DNA of 64,000 nucleotides, taken from positions 1 to 64,000 of the forward strand of contig JBPCSQ010000016.1 of assembly GCA_051006995.1 (NCBI GenBank), given 5' to 3'. Under the pieces are notes generated by a model. It searched no databases. It saw only the letters and a program-made list of their open reading frames with translations, and was not told the origin of the DNA. The position numbers were made by a program, and so were the translations under genes. The DNA is from JAIQGF01 sp051006995 (lineage in GTDB: Bacteria > Acidobacteriota > Terriglobia > Terriglobales > Acidobacteriaceae). Each line of letters begins with the position of its first letter. Positions within the stretch are counted from its first letter, which is position 1. Shown one piece after another: positions 9,502-18,680 of the stretch.

Positions 9502-9747
9502 AGTGGTTTTGAAAGACTTGGTCTGAGTTTTAGGGGTTTGATTCTAAGTTGCTGAAGAAGCCACCTCGTCCTCGTCGGTCGAAATTGTGCCTTCCGCAAA
9601 TAGCTTTGGGTGCATGCTCCGCCCGCGATCATAAGGGGGCTGGCCGGTATGAAGCTGATATGAAAAAAGCAGGATTCCTCCGGCCAACACCGCGCAGAGT
9701 CCTGCCAGGATTTCGGTTAATGCGGCGCGTTCTTACCATCGGCTACC

Positions 9748-10806
9748 TCAACGCATTGCCGTAAGCGCAAATCTGCCGTCGATGTAGCCGTGGTCTGCCG
9801 CGCGTTGGTACCATAGGCGAGCCTTCTCCAAATCCGTCTCTACCCCTATGCCTTGCTGGTAGCAGACACCGAGGTTGTACTCCGCTACGGCGAACTGTTG
9901 CGCGGCAGCTGCGTGGTACCACTTGAACGCTTGCGCATAATCCTTTTCGACTCCAGATCCGGTTTCGTACTGAAAGCCCAGGTTCACCTGCGCGGCCGGC
10001 ATTCCTTGTTCGGCAGCTTCGCGAAACCATGCTGCTGCCAGGGAGGCATCGAGGGGAACCCCACGGCCATCGCGGTAATACACACCGAGCGAAAACTGGG
10101 CGGTGTCCAGTCCCTGATCGGCCGCAAAGTGAAACCAGCGCGCGGCCTCACTGTCGTCCTTTCGAACGCCCTCGCCGAGAGTGTACCTGCGCCCCAAATC
10201 GTATTGCGCGTAGGCATACCCATGTTCGGCCGCTGACGTCAGCCAGCGAAGCGCTTGCTGCGGGTCCTTTTTGCCGGCGAGCCCTTCCGCATACATGCGT
10301 GCCAAGTTGTACTCGGCAGGCGGAAATTTCTGTTTTGCCGCGCTACGCATCAACTTGAGGGCGCGGCCGGTGTCGCGCTGCACGCCTGAGCCTGTCGCAT
10401 ACCCAATGGCGAGATTATTCTCCGCCGGAGCATAGCCCCTGTCGGCAGCTCGGCGGAACCACCGCGCTGCCGATTCCGGGTCGGCCTTGACGCCTACGCC
10501 CTGCAAAAACATCATGCCAATTTCGAACTGTCCCACCGGGCTGCCCGACGCGGCACTCAACATGAACAGCCGCATGGCTTCAACATCATCACGGCTGACG
10601 CCGTTTCCTGTGATGTAGAGGAGCCCCAATTTGTTCTGCGCTGCAGGATCGCCAAACCCCGCCGCCTTCTTGCAGGTTGCTAAGTCGACAAGGCAGTCGC
10701 CCGTGGCGGGCAGGTTGTGATTGGAAGCGCGTTGTGCCAAGACGAGAGAACTCGCCAAGGTCACTACGGCGACCACAGCTATGCTGCCAATGCGTCCAGA
10801 AATCAT
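9748..10806 (-). CDS. Secreted Sel1-repeat (SLR) protein
   Basis: The 352-residue product starts at ATG 10806 with GGGGGA five bases upstream (GTG 10818 is less likely). After a signal peptide (AVVAVVTLASSLVLAQ) come about eight Sel1-like repeats of 36 residues with the pattern A..LG..Y..G.GV..D...A..W...AA..G. Such alpha-solenoids act as scaffolds for protein-protein contacts in the periplasm. Partners are unknown. It is a stand-alone gene. Confidence 0.85.
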   Translation of the reverse strand: MISGRIGSIAVVAVVTLASSLVLAQRASNHNLPATGDCLVDLATCKKAAGFGDPAAQNKLGLLYITGNGVSRDDVEAMRLFMLSAASGSPVGQFEIGMMFLQGVGVKADPESAARWFRRAADRGYAPAENNLAIGYATGSGVQRDTGRALKLMRSAAKQKFPPAEYNLARMYAEGLAGKKDPQQALRWLTSAAEHGYAYAQYDLGRRYTLGEGVRKDDSEAARWFHFAADQGLDTAQFSLGVYYRDGRGVPLDASLAAAWFREAAEQGMPAAQVNLGFQYETGSGVEKDYAQAFKWYHAAAAQQFAVAEYNLGVCYQQGIGVETDLEKARLWYQRAADHGYIDGRFALTAMR

Positions 10807-11290
10807 GTTATCCCCCACTTCATTAAGTTGACGTAGTGGGAGGTGTTTGGTTCACGCCCTCGGGACGAGTAGCAGGGTTTTGATGATGAACCGATGGGAT
10901 TGCGGGCTGGCGGCGTTGTCCCGCTGTCAGCGGTCGCGAGGTGGAGTTTTTTTTATTGTGGAGGCGCCACCACTTACCGAGTACCAACTTTGAGGACGCG
11001 CTGCACACCTGTTCAGGCCGATTCGCAGAAATTTCTTGCTGAGGTCTTTCGTTGATCTGCGACGGAGTATTGCGATTAGTAGATCGCTGAGGATTTAACC
11101 GTCTACAGTTCCGCCTTCCATGCAGCTGCCTAACCTTCGTCCTGTACTGCTGTCGAGTAGCTATTGGCCTCGTCGGCTTTGAACTCCAGCGCTATTCATT
11201 GAGCCAGAAATGCAATCTCCCCAATTATCGGCTTCGCATTCTCCGTTGGGCGTCCCGCCGGAACAATCGTGATCGTGGTCCCAGGAGACG
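10807..11290. other. Intergenic, no gene recognised
   Basis: About 480 bases between two minus-strand genes. There is a T-run near 10945-10952, but no convincing hairpin next to it. No coding frame is supported. Confidence 0.4.
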
Positions 11291-12778
11291 TCAGAGTTCG
11301 CCTATCGCGATGCGGCCATCGTTCCCGATTGCAGTCCGCTCGCGGCTGCCAATGACGTCGAAGGATCCGGCAATCTGAATGCCTTCGGGGACTCTCACCC
11401 GCAAACGCATTATTCTGCGCCGCCGTTCAGAGTTTGTGATCATGGCAATCAATTCGGTTCCATCAGCGGTGCCGATGGTGTCCTTAAGATTGCGTTGGGC
11501 TTTGTTGTTATCGGCGATGATGAACGGGTCCGCGGGTCCGGGAGCAGTGCCGGCAATGCTTGGCAGCGCAAACGTATCCCCGTCTGGACCGCTAATCTCA
11601 ACGGCGATACAAAGATGCGAGGACGCGCTGGCCGGTACTGTCCAGGAGTGTGCAGGCGTAATCTGCGTCACATCGCTCGCCGCAAATGTCACGGTTTCGC
11701 TGCCGATCGGGGTGAATGGCGCGCCTAACCCAAAATCTCCCAGAAGGAAGTTGACCGTCACGGTAGCATTGGGCGCGGTCGACATTGCTGGTGCTCGTCG
11801 CGACACCCGCGCGTACGCAAAATTCGATCCCGCACGGCTCGGTGGAATACCGGCAACTGACCCATTGGGGCCTGCGGCTTCAGGTGTGTTGGTACTCTGG
11901 TTCCAAACATCGCTGGTCGCCCAAAAAACGGGGTTGGTCGATGGTTGCGCACCATTGTCGAAGTTCGGACTTGCGTTCCAATCCCGGACGTAAAAGTCAG
12001 ACGGAATCCGGTCCGCTGATGCATAGACTCTGATTGTGCCCGCCGCTCCTCCGACTGCTGCAGGTGGTACTGACGATGACCAGGCGGAAAACATTCGCCC
12101 TCCGCCTGCCGCATTTCCGTTGTAGTCGCCGTATTTGGGTGCTCCGCGACCTATGACACATGATTCTCCTGCCGGACATGCCGGCGTAGAGAAATCACAC
12201 GCCGTTGTTTTGATCACCGAACGGCGGCCTGCCAGTTGCGGCTGCACGGAGCACGATTCTGAATCGGTAATGGCATTGGTCGCTGCAGGCCACGTAGAGC
12301 ATTCGTTGTCATCTGCGCCAGAAAGGTCGGTTTCCGCGAGCGCGGTAAGATTGGGGCCTCGCACCGCAGCGCCACCGATGAAATATCGCGTCAAGTCGTT
12401 ATTGGCGGCTGTGGCGAGACGGCGATCATACCAGGAAACAACGGCGATTCCACCGTATGTGGAAATCCATGGCATAAAACGGCGCGCCGCGACCGCACTG
12501 TTAATCCGTACCGAACGGGGAAAGGTTGCGCCGCCATCCGTGGAATCGAAGACCATGATGTCGTCGTTGCTTGCGGCTGTTGAGGTGGCGAATACGTAGT
12601 ACAGATGGTTGGCGTCCAGGTCGTCCACAGCAACTTGTGGACTCGAAAGAATGTTGCGGCCGTTACACCGGTCGAGGCCAGGCACGGGACACGCAACGTT
12701 GGTGAACGCAGCCACCGTTTTGGGCCAGCCTACTTGCGCAGCCAGTCCCGAATCGCAATTGCTGAATTTGTGCAACAT
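11291..12778 (-). CDS. Sialidase/BNR-like beta-propeller protein, apparently lacking its N-terminus
   Basis: The 495-residue product contains an Asp-box-like FDSTDGGATFPRS and further propeller-like blades (SPQVAVDDLDANHLYYVFAT, PWISTYGGIAVVSWYDRR), followed by a C-terminal beta-rich region (ATVTVNFLLGDFG, PAHSWTVPAS). It matches the exo-alpha-sialidase/BNR-repeat secreted proteins of this phylum. No signal peptide is present and the first blade is incomplete, so the 5' end may be lost, although CGGAG precedes the ATG. Enzymatic activity cannot be claimed. Confidence 0.55.
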   Translation of the reverse strand: MLHKFSNCDSGLAAQVGWPKTVAAFTNVACPVPGLDRCNGRNILSSPQVAVDDLDANHLYYVFATSTAASNDDIMVFDSTDGGATFPRSVRINSAVAARRFMPWISTYGGIAVVSWYDRRLATAANNDLTRYFIGGAAVRGPNLTALAETDLSGADDNECSTWPAATNAITDSESCSVQPQLAGRRSVIKTTACDFSTPACPAGESCVIGRGAPKYGDYNGNAAGGGRMFSAWSSSVPPAAVGGAAGTIRVYASADRIPSDFYVRDWNASPNFDNGAQPSTNPVFWATSDVWNQSTNTPEAAGPNGSVAGIPPSRAGSNFAYARVSRRAPAMSTAPNATVTVNFLLGDFGLGAPFTPIGSETVTFAASDVTQITPAHSWTVPASASSHLCIAVEISGPDGDTFALPSIAGTAPGPADPFIIADNNKAQRNLKDTIGTADGTELIAMITNSERRRRIMRLRVRVPEGIQIAGSFDVIGSRERTAIGNDGRIAIGEL

Positions 12779-12901
12779 ATTGCTCCGTGTACGCCGTTCG
12801 GCGAGTCGGGCGGCAATTACCGGATCCTGCCGAGTGGCCGGGCGCTGCTCGTGGAGTGGGAGCGGATGAATGGTAACAACGATTTCTCGTATGAGAAATA
12901 C

Positions 12902-13900
12902 TTACTGCCGATGCTTTCCAGCTTCAGGCTGATTAGGTGATTCTGAGAGTCGGAAGCCCACACCTGATAAGTCCTTCAGGATTGAGCGGAGATGATTGAT
13001 CTGCTCAGCTGGTGCGCCTTGACTGGAAAGTGAGTCAAGGGCGTCTTCCGCGGCCTTCCGGGCCTCGCCCTTCCGGTGCAGTGCTCTCAGATTTTCAACC
13101 CTTTCGATCAAGATCCCCCATGGCGGCTCTTTCGCTGATGTTGCCTCCTGCTGGAGGCGATCCTGAATGGCGAGCGCCTGCGCCGCTAGGCCCAGCTTCC
13201 TAAGTTGCACCGCCAGGGCAAATTCGCTCTCACGACAAATAGAAGGGTCGTTTTCGAGCCTTCGAGACGCCAAGGCTCGAGAAAACGCAAGAGCGGCTCC
13301 CTGGTGATCGCCTTGTTCGTCCAGGCGCACTCCCCAGTTGTTCATCAAGACGCCCACCCAATGGCGTACCGTTGGATCAGAGGACCGCTCGGCTAAAACC
13401 ATGCCCCGGTCTGTCCAGACACGTGCCTCATGGAACGGCAATATCAGCGCCAACATATGGGCGGCATCTGCGGCCAGCCCTGCTTGGCCCGCAGGAACCG
13501 CAGTCTCGTAGGCTTTCTCGAAGCTGACTCGTGCCTGTGCTGAGTTGCCTTGGCGACGCTGTAAACGACCGCGTTCGATCAAAATGCGCACACGCGGTCG
13601 TATGGCTTCAGTGGGAAGAGCCGCGGCCCGATCCAGAGTACGACCGGCTTCATCCAGGTGCCCCTGTAGTCCTTGCGCTCGGGCGAGTTGAGTTAGGATC
13701 TCGGCAAGGGAAGCGATGTTTCCCGCACTTTCGGCTTCGCGTGAGAGGGCCGCGAGGCGCGTCTCGGTCCCCTTTGGATTGTCGTAATCGAACTCCTGAG
13801 CGAGGCGCCGCTCAAGCGAATGTATGTCCTGTCCGTATACCTTTCCCCAGACGGCACACGTAAAGAGCAATACCAAGAAGAGACTATCTCTAACAGTCAC
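12902..13900 (-). CDS. Secreted TPR-like protein
   Basis: The 332-residue product has a signal peptide (SLFLVLLFTCAVWGKVYG) followed by helical pairs of TPR type (EILTQLARAQGLQGHLDEAGRTLDRA, LMNNWGVRLDEQGDHQGAALAFSRAL). It is probably a periplasmic scaffold. The C-terminus is Pro/Gln-rich. It lies directly upstream of the sialidase-like gene on the same strand, about 120 bases away. No catalytic motif is seen. Confidence 0.75.
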   Translation of the reverse strand: MTVRDSLFLVLLFTCAVWGKVYGQDIHSLERRLAQEFDYDNPKGTETRLAALSREAESAGNIASLAEILTQLARAQGLQGHLDEAGRTLDRAAALPTEAIRPRVRILIERGRLQRRQGNSAQARVSFEKAYETAVPAGQAGLAADAAHMLALILPFHEARVWTDRGMVLAERSSDPTVRHWVGVLMNNWGVRLDEQGDHQGAALAFSRALASRRLENDPSICRESEFALAVQLRKLGLAAQALAIQDRLQQEATSAKEPPWGILIERVENLRALHRKGEARKAAEDALDSLSSQGAPAEQINHLRSILKDLSGVGFRLSESPNQPEAGKHRQ

Positions 13901-14211
13901 CGGACGCCACCCAATGCGGCTTCGTCCTTCAAGGATTGGCCGGATGTTAGTGTAACGCGTGCTGCACGACCCCGGAATTCACACCTCAGGTAGAAGAACG
14001 CTTTGCAGGACCGGCGAGAGAGGGCTGCTACACAGTCGCAATTGCCGGCCTGGGCTCACTCTACCAAGCATCTCCCATGCACAGAGCGCAGAGACCCTCG
14101 TTTTGACTGTCCTGAAAGGGGAATGGAGCTGTTTTTGACTCCGGCATCCGCAACCGTCCCCGTAGCCGTGGTTAGACTTCCGATAGAAGATTTGGTTAAG
14201 TCCGAAAAGCC
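13901..14211. other. Intergenic, divergent promoter region
   Basis: About 310 bases between the divergent TPR and TetR genes. Apart from the promoter that begins at 14212, I see no gene, RNA or repeat. Confidence 0.4.
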
Positions 14212-14240
14212 TTGACAGTAGGCTTCACTTCAGGTACTTA
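14212..14240 (+). promoter_or_regulatory. Sigma-70-type promoter of the TetR gene
   Basis: TTGACA (14212-14217) is followed by a 17-base spacer and TACTTA (14235-14240). The predicted RNA starts near 14247, only about ten bases before ATG 14257, so the message would be almost leaderless. Confidence 0.6.
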
Positions 14241-14257
14241 GTTGAATGACCAATTAA
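14238..14257 (+). promoter_or_regulatory. Putative TetR autoregulatory operator
   Basis: TTAGTTGAATGACCAATTAA is an inverted repeat: 7-base arms TTAGTTG and CAATTAA with one mismatch around a 6-base centre. It overlaps the -10 box and the start codon of the adjacent TetR gene, the classic place for self-repression. Confidence 0.5.
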
Positions 14258-14874
14258 TGACCACCGCCGCCGCAGTCATCGGCACCCGCGAGCGCCTCCT
14301 TCAGGCGGCTATGGAGTTGTTCACTACGAAGGGATACGAGGCGACCGCCGTGTCGGAGATCCTCCAGCGCGCCGGGGTCAACAGCGGAAGCCTGTATTAC
14401 TTCTTCTCCGGGAAAGAAGGTCTCCTCATCGCAGGCCTCGATTTTTTCAAGACCATGCTTTACCCGATCGTCATGGCGCCCGCATTCGACAGGGAATCCG
14501 ACCCGATCGAGAAAATCTTCGCCGTTCTCGCCGACTACCGCCAGCGGCTGGTCATCACTGACGCGGAATACGAGTGCCCCGTCGGCAAGTTGGCGCTCGA
14601 GGTCGGCCGCCACTCGCCCATGGCCCGCGAAAAAATCGCTGCCAACTTTGCCGCTTGGCGCGACTGCATTCGGCAATGCCTCGACGAGGCCGCCGATCGC
14701 CTTCCCGCCAGCGTGGACCGTGAAGCGCTCGCAACTTTCGTTCTCACCACGATGGAAGGCGGCATCATGCAGGCCCGCACTCATCGCGATCTGTCGTACT
14801 ACGACGCATCTATCTCGAACCTGCGCGCTTATTTCGGTTACCTGCTGTCGGACGTTCCGAGCCTTCCGCACTAA
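14257..14874 (+). CDS. TetR/AcrR family transcriptional repressor
   Basis: The 205-residue product starts at ATG 14257 (TTG 14242 is in frame but lies on top of the -10 region). The N-terminal HTH is clear: RERLLQAAMELFTTKGYEATAVSEILQRAGVNSGSLYYFFSGKEGLL. The C-terminal ligand domain resembles the YxaF/LmrA-type half (ECPVGKLALEVG, FVLTTMEGGIMQAR). It probably represses itself and the downstream DUF1761 gene (36 bases later) and releases DNA on binding a small hydrophobic ligand. Confidence 0.9.
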   Translation: MTTAAAVIGTRERLLQAAMELFTTKGYEATAVSEILQRAGVNSGSLYYFFSGKEGLLIAGLDFFKTMLYPIVMAPAFDRESDPIEKIFAVLADYRQRLVITDAEYECPVGKLALEVGRHSPMAREKIAANFAAWRDCIRQCLDEAADRLPASVDREALATFVLTTMEGGIMQARTHRDLSYYDASISNLRAYFGYLLSDVPSLPH

Positions 14875-14910
14875 TTCATTACGGGCCCAAATTCAGCATG
14901 GGAGAGCAAC

Positions 14911-15321
14911 ATGCCTCTGCAACACGTGAATTGGATTGCCGTCGTAGTCGCGGCGCTCGCAACGTTCATCCTCGGCGGCCTGTGGTACTCGCCAGTGATG
15001 TTCGGTCGCGCCTGGATGTTGACCAATAACCTGAGTGAAGCCGACCTGCGCAAGGGAAACAAGGCCAAGATATTCGGGCTGTCATTTCTGTTGGCGCTCG
15101 TCATGTCAGCCAATCTCGCGATGTTTCTGGCCCAGCCCACGACGACCGCTGCCTGGGGTGCCACGGCCGGTTTCCTTGCCGGCTTTGGCTGGGTGGCCTT
15201 GGCGATCGCCATCGTGGCGCTGTTCGAGCGCCGCTCGTGGCGCTATGTCGCCATCAACGGCGGCTACATGACCGCGGCCTTTGTCATCATGGGCGTGATT
15301 CTCGGCGCCTGGAGAAGGTGA
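14911..15321 (+). CDS. DUF1761 family integral membrane protein
   Basis: The 136-residue product has four predicted transmembrane helices: WIAVVVAALATFILGGLWYSPVMF, FLLALVMSANLAMFLA, GFLAGFGWVALAIAIVALF and GGYMTAAFVIMGVILGAW. The GxxWYSP motif near the start is the DUF1761 hallmark. It lies 36 bases after the TetR gene and is likely its target. Function is unknown. Confidence 0.85.
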   Translation: MPLQHVNWIAVVVAALATFILGGLWYSPVMFGRAWMLTNNLSEADLRKGNKAKIFGLSFLLALVMSANLAMFLAQPTTTAAWGATAGFLAGFGWVALAIAIVALFERRSWRYVAINGGYMTAAFVIMGVILGAWRR

Positions 15322-15328
15322 GGGAGCG

Positions 15329-15649
15329 ATGAGGACACTCGTAACCGCTCTGATGTCTTGCCTCTTGCTCGTGATCTGCGGATTCGCGCAGGAACAAAAG
15401 ATCGCCGAGCAGCCGAAACTCGACGTCTCCAAGATGCACGACGCTCTTCCCGACAATGATTACACCGCCAAAGCCGCCGACATGTCATACGTCGTCGACG
15501 GCGAGCGGGTTCTGCGGCAGGGTTTTTCGCACCTACCATCGTACTCGCCGCGACCGAGCCAACGTCGTTATGCAATCAAGGCACGTCGTTTGCGCCCGAG
15601 CAAACATCAGCGGTCTTTTCGACGGGAATTACAGCATCGTCGCTCATGA
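15329..15649 (+). CDS. Small secreted protein, possibly frameshifted
   Basis: It starts 7 bases after the DUF1761 stop, with GGGAG just before ATG. It has a signal peptide (LVTALMSCLLLVICGFAQ), then a short acidic region (DVSKMHDALPDNDYTAKAAD). After about residue 70 the sequence becomes Arg/Ser-rich, like out-of-frame translation. Another plus frame continues to 15695 with a more protein-like tail. A frameshift in a formerly longer secreted protein is plausible. No family is recognised. Confidence 0.4.
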   Translation: MRTLVTALMSCLLLVICGFAQEQKIAEQPKLDVSKMHDALPDNDYTAKAADMSYVVDGERVLRQGFSHLPSYSPRPSQRRYAIKARRLRPSKHQRSFRRELQHRRS

Positions 15650-15663
15650 CGGATTCGTCCACC

Positions 15664-16536
15664 TTAAGCGCCATCTCCCCAAGCTATCCAAATGAATTCG
15701 AGTGCCGAGGCGCTTTCGTTCCACACTGAATGCTTCGTGTTAGGCGGCAGATAGTAGGATTCGCCGGCATGCACAGCTACGGTCTTGTCGCCGATGATTG
15801 CGATGCCCGATCCGCCAGTGATTATCAGCGCGCCATGAAAAGGATTCGCGTGCGGTTGTTGATTCAGCCTATCGCCATTTTCCAAGTGGTGCCAGGCACT
15901 CCGCATGCCCGGCCAGTAATATAGGCCGACAGCGTCTACCCCATGCGCCTTGCGAGAGTACTGAGTGCCAAGCCTCAGCATTTGCGGCAGTGAAGGATTG
16001 AAGAAATGTGTAAAGAGTTCCAACTGCTTCTCAGTCTCTACGCTTGGCGCAATATCAGGGCGCCGCTTCCAATCGAGCAGAGTCGGGTCCGTGGGATGAG
16101 TTTGTATTGAAGCCGTGATCGGACTCATGGCTCCTGTCGCCAGCAACCGCAGAGCAGCCCGGGTGACAAAGAATATAAATGGCGCATTCTGCCCAGAAAA
16201 AGGCGAGACTGCAACGTCCTTGCCGGGTGTCACTTGGATGAGCCAACGTTCGACGGCGCTTTCTTTATAGTTGATATAACCGTCCGATGTTGCCGGTTGG
16301 ATTCGCAGCTCTACTTGCATATTTGTGCCAGATGGAACCTTTTGTTTAAAAGCAGCGGCCATTCGTTTCAGGAGGTCTAGGGTGTCGGCTTGGGTTAGGG
16401 GAACCTTTAGCTGCTGGAATTCTGCAAACGGATCAGATTGCTTTGCGATAAGCAGCGACGGAGGGGACTGTTGGCAGTATGCGCTAGTTATGAGGATGAC
16501 AAAAACCAATGGTGGCGTCGCAAATCTCCGATGCAT
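15664..16536 (-). CDS. Secreted cupin-domain protein
   Basis: The 290-residue product starts at ATG 16536 with GGGAGG six bases upstream. It has a signal peptide (PPLVFVILITSAYCQ), a long alpha/beta N-terminal region of unknown type, and a C-terminal cupin: HGALIITGGSGIAIIGDKTVAVHAGESYYLPPNTKH. The cupin has His in the first strand and last motif but lacks the full HxH pair, so metal binding is doubtful. It probably binds a small molecule in the periplasm. It is convergent with the preceding small gene. Confidence 0.7.
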   Translation of the reverse strand: MHRRFATPPLVFVILITSAYCQQSPPSLLIAKQSDPFAEFQQLKVPLTQADTLDLLKRMAAAFKQKVPSGTNMQVELRIQPATSDGYINYKESAVERWLIQVTPGKDVAVSPFSGQNAPFIFFVTRAALRLLATGAMSPITASIQTHPTDPTLLDWKRRPDIAPSVETEKQLELFTHFFNPSLPQMLRLGTQYSRKAHGVDAVGLYYWPGMRSAWHHLENGDRLNQQPHANPFHGALIITGGSGIAIIGDKTVAVHAGESYYLPPNTKHSVWNESASALEFIWIAWGDGA

Positions 16537-16671
16537 TGTTGCCTCCCGGGCGAACAAACAGTCTCGCCCCCAATAGACGTTAAACCCTCTGATTTCGTTT
16601 AGCTTCCTGCTTGCTGGGGTGATCTGGACAGAACAGTCTCCGCCCGTCGTGAACCAGTCGTTGAACGTTTC

Positions 16672-16836
16672 TCATGGCGGGATGATTGTAGCCTCGTCAA
16701 GAACTTCCCGGCCGTCCGCGGCTTCACCGACGATCTGCAATTCAGACCGACCTTCAAGTATCGAGCGGACGGATCGTCTCCAAGGCGCACAGTGGTCGAC
16801 GATGAGAACCCGAATTGGCAAGACTCTGATCGTCAT
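16672..16836 (-). pseudogene. N-terminal fragment of a NarL-type response regulator
   Basis: A 54-residue frame from ATG 16836 reads IRVLIVDHCAPWRRSVRSI, then EGRSELQIVGEAADGREVLDEA, then stops. This matches the beginning of LuxR/NarL-type receiver domains (normally VLIVDDYAPWRR). The phospho-acceptor Asp, the rest of the receiver and the HTH are missing, and one of the paired acidic residues (DD) is DH. A degraded remnant. Confidence 0.55.
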
Positions 16837-17580
16837 TTGTGTGTCAACTTCAAAGTTCAGGGAAGACCCAAGGCTGGCTCCGAACGGCCGCCCGCGGACC
16901 AGTGGAGAGGTGGGGACGATTCGGTGTCTCGCGAGCGACCGCCGGTTGTCGCATTAAGGTCGGAAGGTATTCTGGCCGTAATCTAAATACAACCCGCCGG
17001 GGACCAATCGCCCTAAATGAGGGACTACTTCCCTCTTGCGCTCGAGACAGCCGATGTAGTTCGGATTCCCAGCATATTTGGGTATGAGTGGTCGGCTCGG
17101 ATCAACAAGAACCGAAGTAGAGCGTAAAGCGGCGCCTGTTTGCGGCCTCTATCCCGATAAGCGTCCGCACCCGTTTACTTGTGGCAACAAAGATTCACAG
17201 TGGCTACCGCCGGGCTGCGATCACAGCGGGCACCGCGTCCAACACCAGGTCTTTGCTGTGCCACTCGGCTGTCGCTCTCGAAACTCCTATGCCTACCCTT
17301 CGAAACGATCATGAATGGCGTTACCGTCGCGATAAATCTGGCTCGTAATCGCTTTGGTGGCACGGGTCAGGCTGAAATCCCTGAATTCTTCCCTGTTACG
17401 GGGCAAGAAGGGTTCGCAGTAGACTACAAGCGGCACCGCCAGACTGTCTTGGTCGGTTCCCACCCTTGGCTCCGCAAAGGATGGGTCACCCACCATCGTT
17501 ACGGTGCTATACTCTCGGACTGGACGACCGGAAAAGGTGGGCCACCCACCTGAGGTATCCGCCCGGATTAACATCTACGT
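16837..17580. other. Intergenic with a hairpin; no gene
   Basis: About 740 bases before the MerR gene. A hairpin at 17459-17485 (CCCACCCTTGG/CAAAGGATGGG arms with two mismatches, CTCCG loop) is followed by a GGTGGGCCACC palindrome near 17535-17547. A related GGGTGGGCCACCC occurs near 29496. These look like degenerate dispersed extragenic palindromes. No coding frame is supported. Confidence 0.4.
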
Positions 17581-18042
17581 ATGAGGATCGGCGAACTTGC
17601 AAAGCGTGGTGGTGTGAGCGTGCAGGCGATACGCTTCTACGAACGGCGGCGCCTCATGCGTACCCCCCGCCGGACCCCTGCGGGATATCGCATTTACACC
17701 GAGAAGGACCTTGAGACCGTCACCGTGATCAAGAAGATGCAGCGATTCGGTTTCAAGCTGGCGGAGATCCGGCGCGTGTTGCAGTTGTGGATCTTGCCGA
17801 GCGACACGGGTGCGCCATCGCCTTATCACGAAGGCTCACAGGAATGCCGTCGCGAGGCCTTGAAACTTGGGGAGAAGAAGCTGCACGCCATGAACGAGCA
17901 AATCCGCTCGTCAGTCCAACTCCGCGATGAATTGCAAGAGGCATTGGGTCAGGTCCGTGCCGGACTCAACGCTCCGCTGCCTCAGAACATCAGGTCAGAT
18001 CGGCCTAAGTCCTCTCGATTCGCCGCAATCGCCGCCTCCTAG
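17581..18042 (+). CDS. MerR family transcriptional regulator
   Basis: The 153-residue product begins with a winged HTH: MRIGELAKRGGVSVQAIRFYERR, then the RTPAGYRIYTEKDL wing. A coiled-coil dimer helix follows (ALKLGEKKLHAMNEQIRSSVQLRDELQEAL). Two Cys are present (positions near 83 and in the effector loop region), but no clear MerR/CueR metal motif, so the effector is open. The palindromic promoter directly downstream, in front of the secreted SnoaL gene, is its likely target. Confidence 0.9.
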   Translation: MRIGELAKRGGVSVQAIRFYERRRLMRTPRRTPAGYRIYTEKDLETVTVIKKMQRFGFKLAEIRRVLQLWILPSDTGAPSPYHEGSQECRREALKLGEKKLHAMNEQIRSSVQLRDELQEALGQVRAGLNAPLPQNIRSDRPKSSRFAAIAAS

Positions 18043-18051
18043 AATCTTCCC

Positions 18052-18083
18052 TTGACTCTATACCTAGGTATAGACCGGACACT
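18052..18083 (+). promoter_or_regulatory. MerR-type promoter/operator
   Basis: TTGACT (18052-18057) is the -35 box. The perfect 18-bp palindrome TCTATACCTAGGTATAGA (18057-18074) fills the spacer, and a weak -10 (GACACT, 18078-18083) follows at 20 bases. A long spacer with a central palindrome is the standard MerR-activated promoter design. It drives the SnoaL-like gene starting at 18138. Confidence 0.7.
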
Positions 18084-18137
18084 GACTGTGTCGGCCAAAA
18101 GAAGCAGATCCAAGACACTTGTGTCCAAGGAGTGTAT

Positions 18138-18680
18138 ATGCAGAAAAAGTGTGCTTTTGTCTTATCTCTACTCGTGGTTGCCATGACTCTTCCCGGTCAA
18201 GCTCAACTAGCAAGCGAGCAGGAGAAAAACAAGACCGCGGCGCGGACGTTTTTTGAGGAAGTGATCGGCCAGGGAAAGCTCGAGAGGTATTCCGATTTCC
18301 ATGCTGCCGACTTCGTGGCCCACAGCACGGAACGCGATTACACTCTGGCGGAGGATCTGGCGGTGGCGCGGGAAGAACGCACTGCGCTGCCCGACATGCA
18401 AGTCGCGGTGAAGCACATGGTGGCCGAGGGAGATCTGGTCGTGGTGCATTGGACGGTGTGGGGCACAAACACTCACCCGGGAATGGGGGTTCCTGCAACC
18501 GGCAAACCGGTCAACGTCTCAGGAATGACCATTTTCCGCTTCAGGGCGGGAAAGATCTCGGAAGAATGGAACGCCTGGAGCATGCTCTCGGTGCTGAAGC
18601 AGATAGGCCTACTGTGTCCTCCCAACGGACCTACGAGCCAACAGCCGAAATCTCCAACCCACGATCCAACCCACCCATGA
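18138..18680 (+). CDS. Secreted SnoaL-like (ester cyclase/NTF2-fold) protein
   Basis: The start is ATG 18138 with AAGGAG five bases upstream. A signal peptide (FVLSLLVVAMTLPGQAQ) is followed by a SnoaL-like domain: TAARTFFEEVIGQGKLERYSDFHAADFVAH, HMVAEGDLVVVHWTVWGTN, GMTIFRFRAGKISEEWNAWS. Family members bind or cyclise small hydrophobic molecules; most secreted versions are uncharacterised. The C-terminus is a Pro/Thr/His-rich tail. It is controlled by the adjacent MerR-type promoter, so it may be an induced detoxification or binding protein (inference). Confidence 0.8.
   Translation: MQKKCAFVLSLLVVAMTLPGQAQLASEQEKNKTAARTFFEEVIGQGKLERYSDFHAADFVAHSTERDYTLAEDLAVAREERTALPDMQVAVKHMVAEGDLVVVHWTVWGTNTHPGMGVPATGKPVNVSGMTIFRFRAGKISEEWNAWSMLSVLKQIGLLCPPNGPTSQQPKSPTHDPTHP

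Noticed and set aside
12605..12940. Plus-strand 111-residue ORF ending LPSGRALLVEWERMNG...
   Set aside because: The last part looks protein-like, but the frame overlaps the 5' end of the sialidase-like gene on the other strand and no family is recognised. It may be a tiny remnant.
17459..17485. Hairpin considered as a Rho-independent terminator
   Set aside because: No T-run follows and two mismatches weaken it. It fits better as a dispersed extragenic palindrome.
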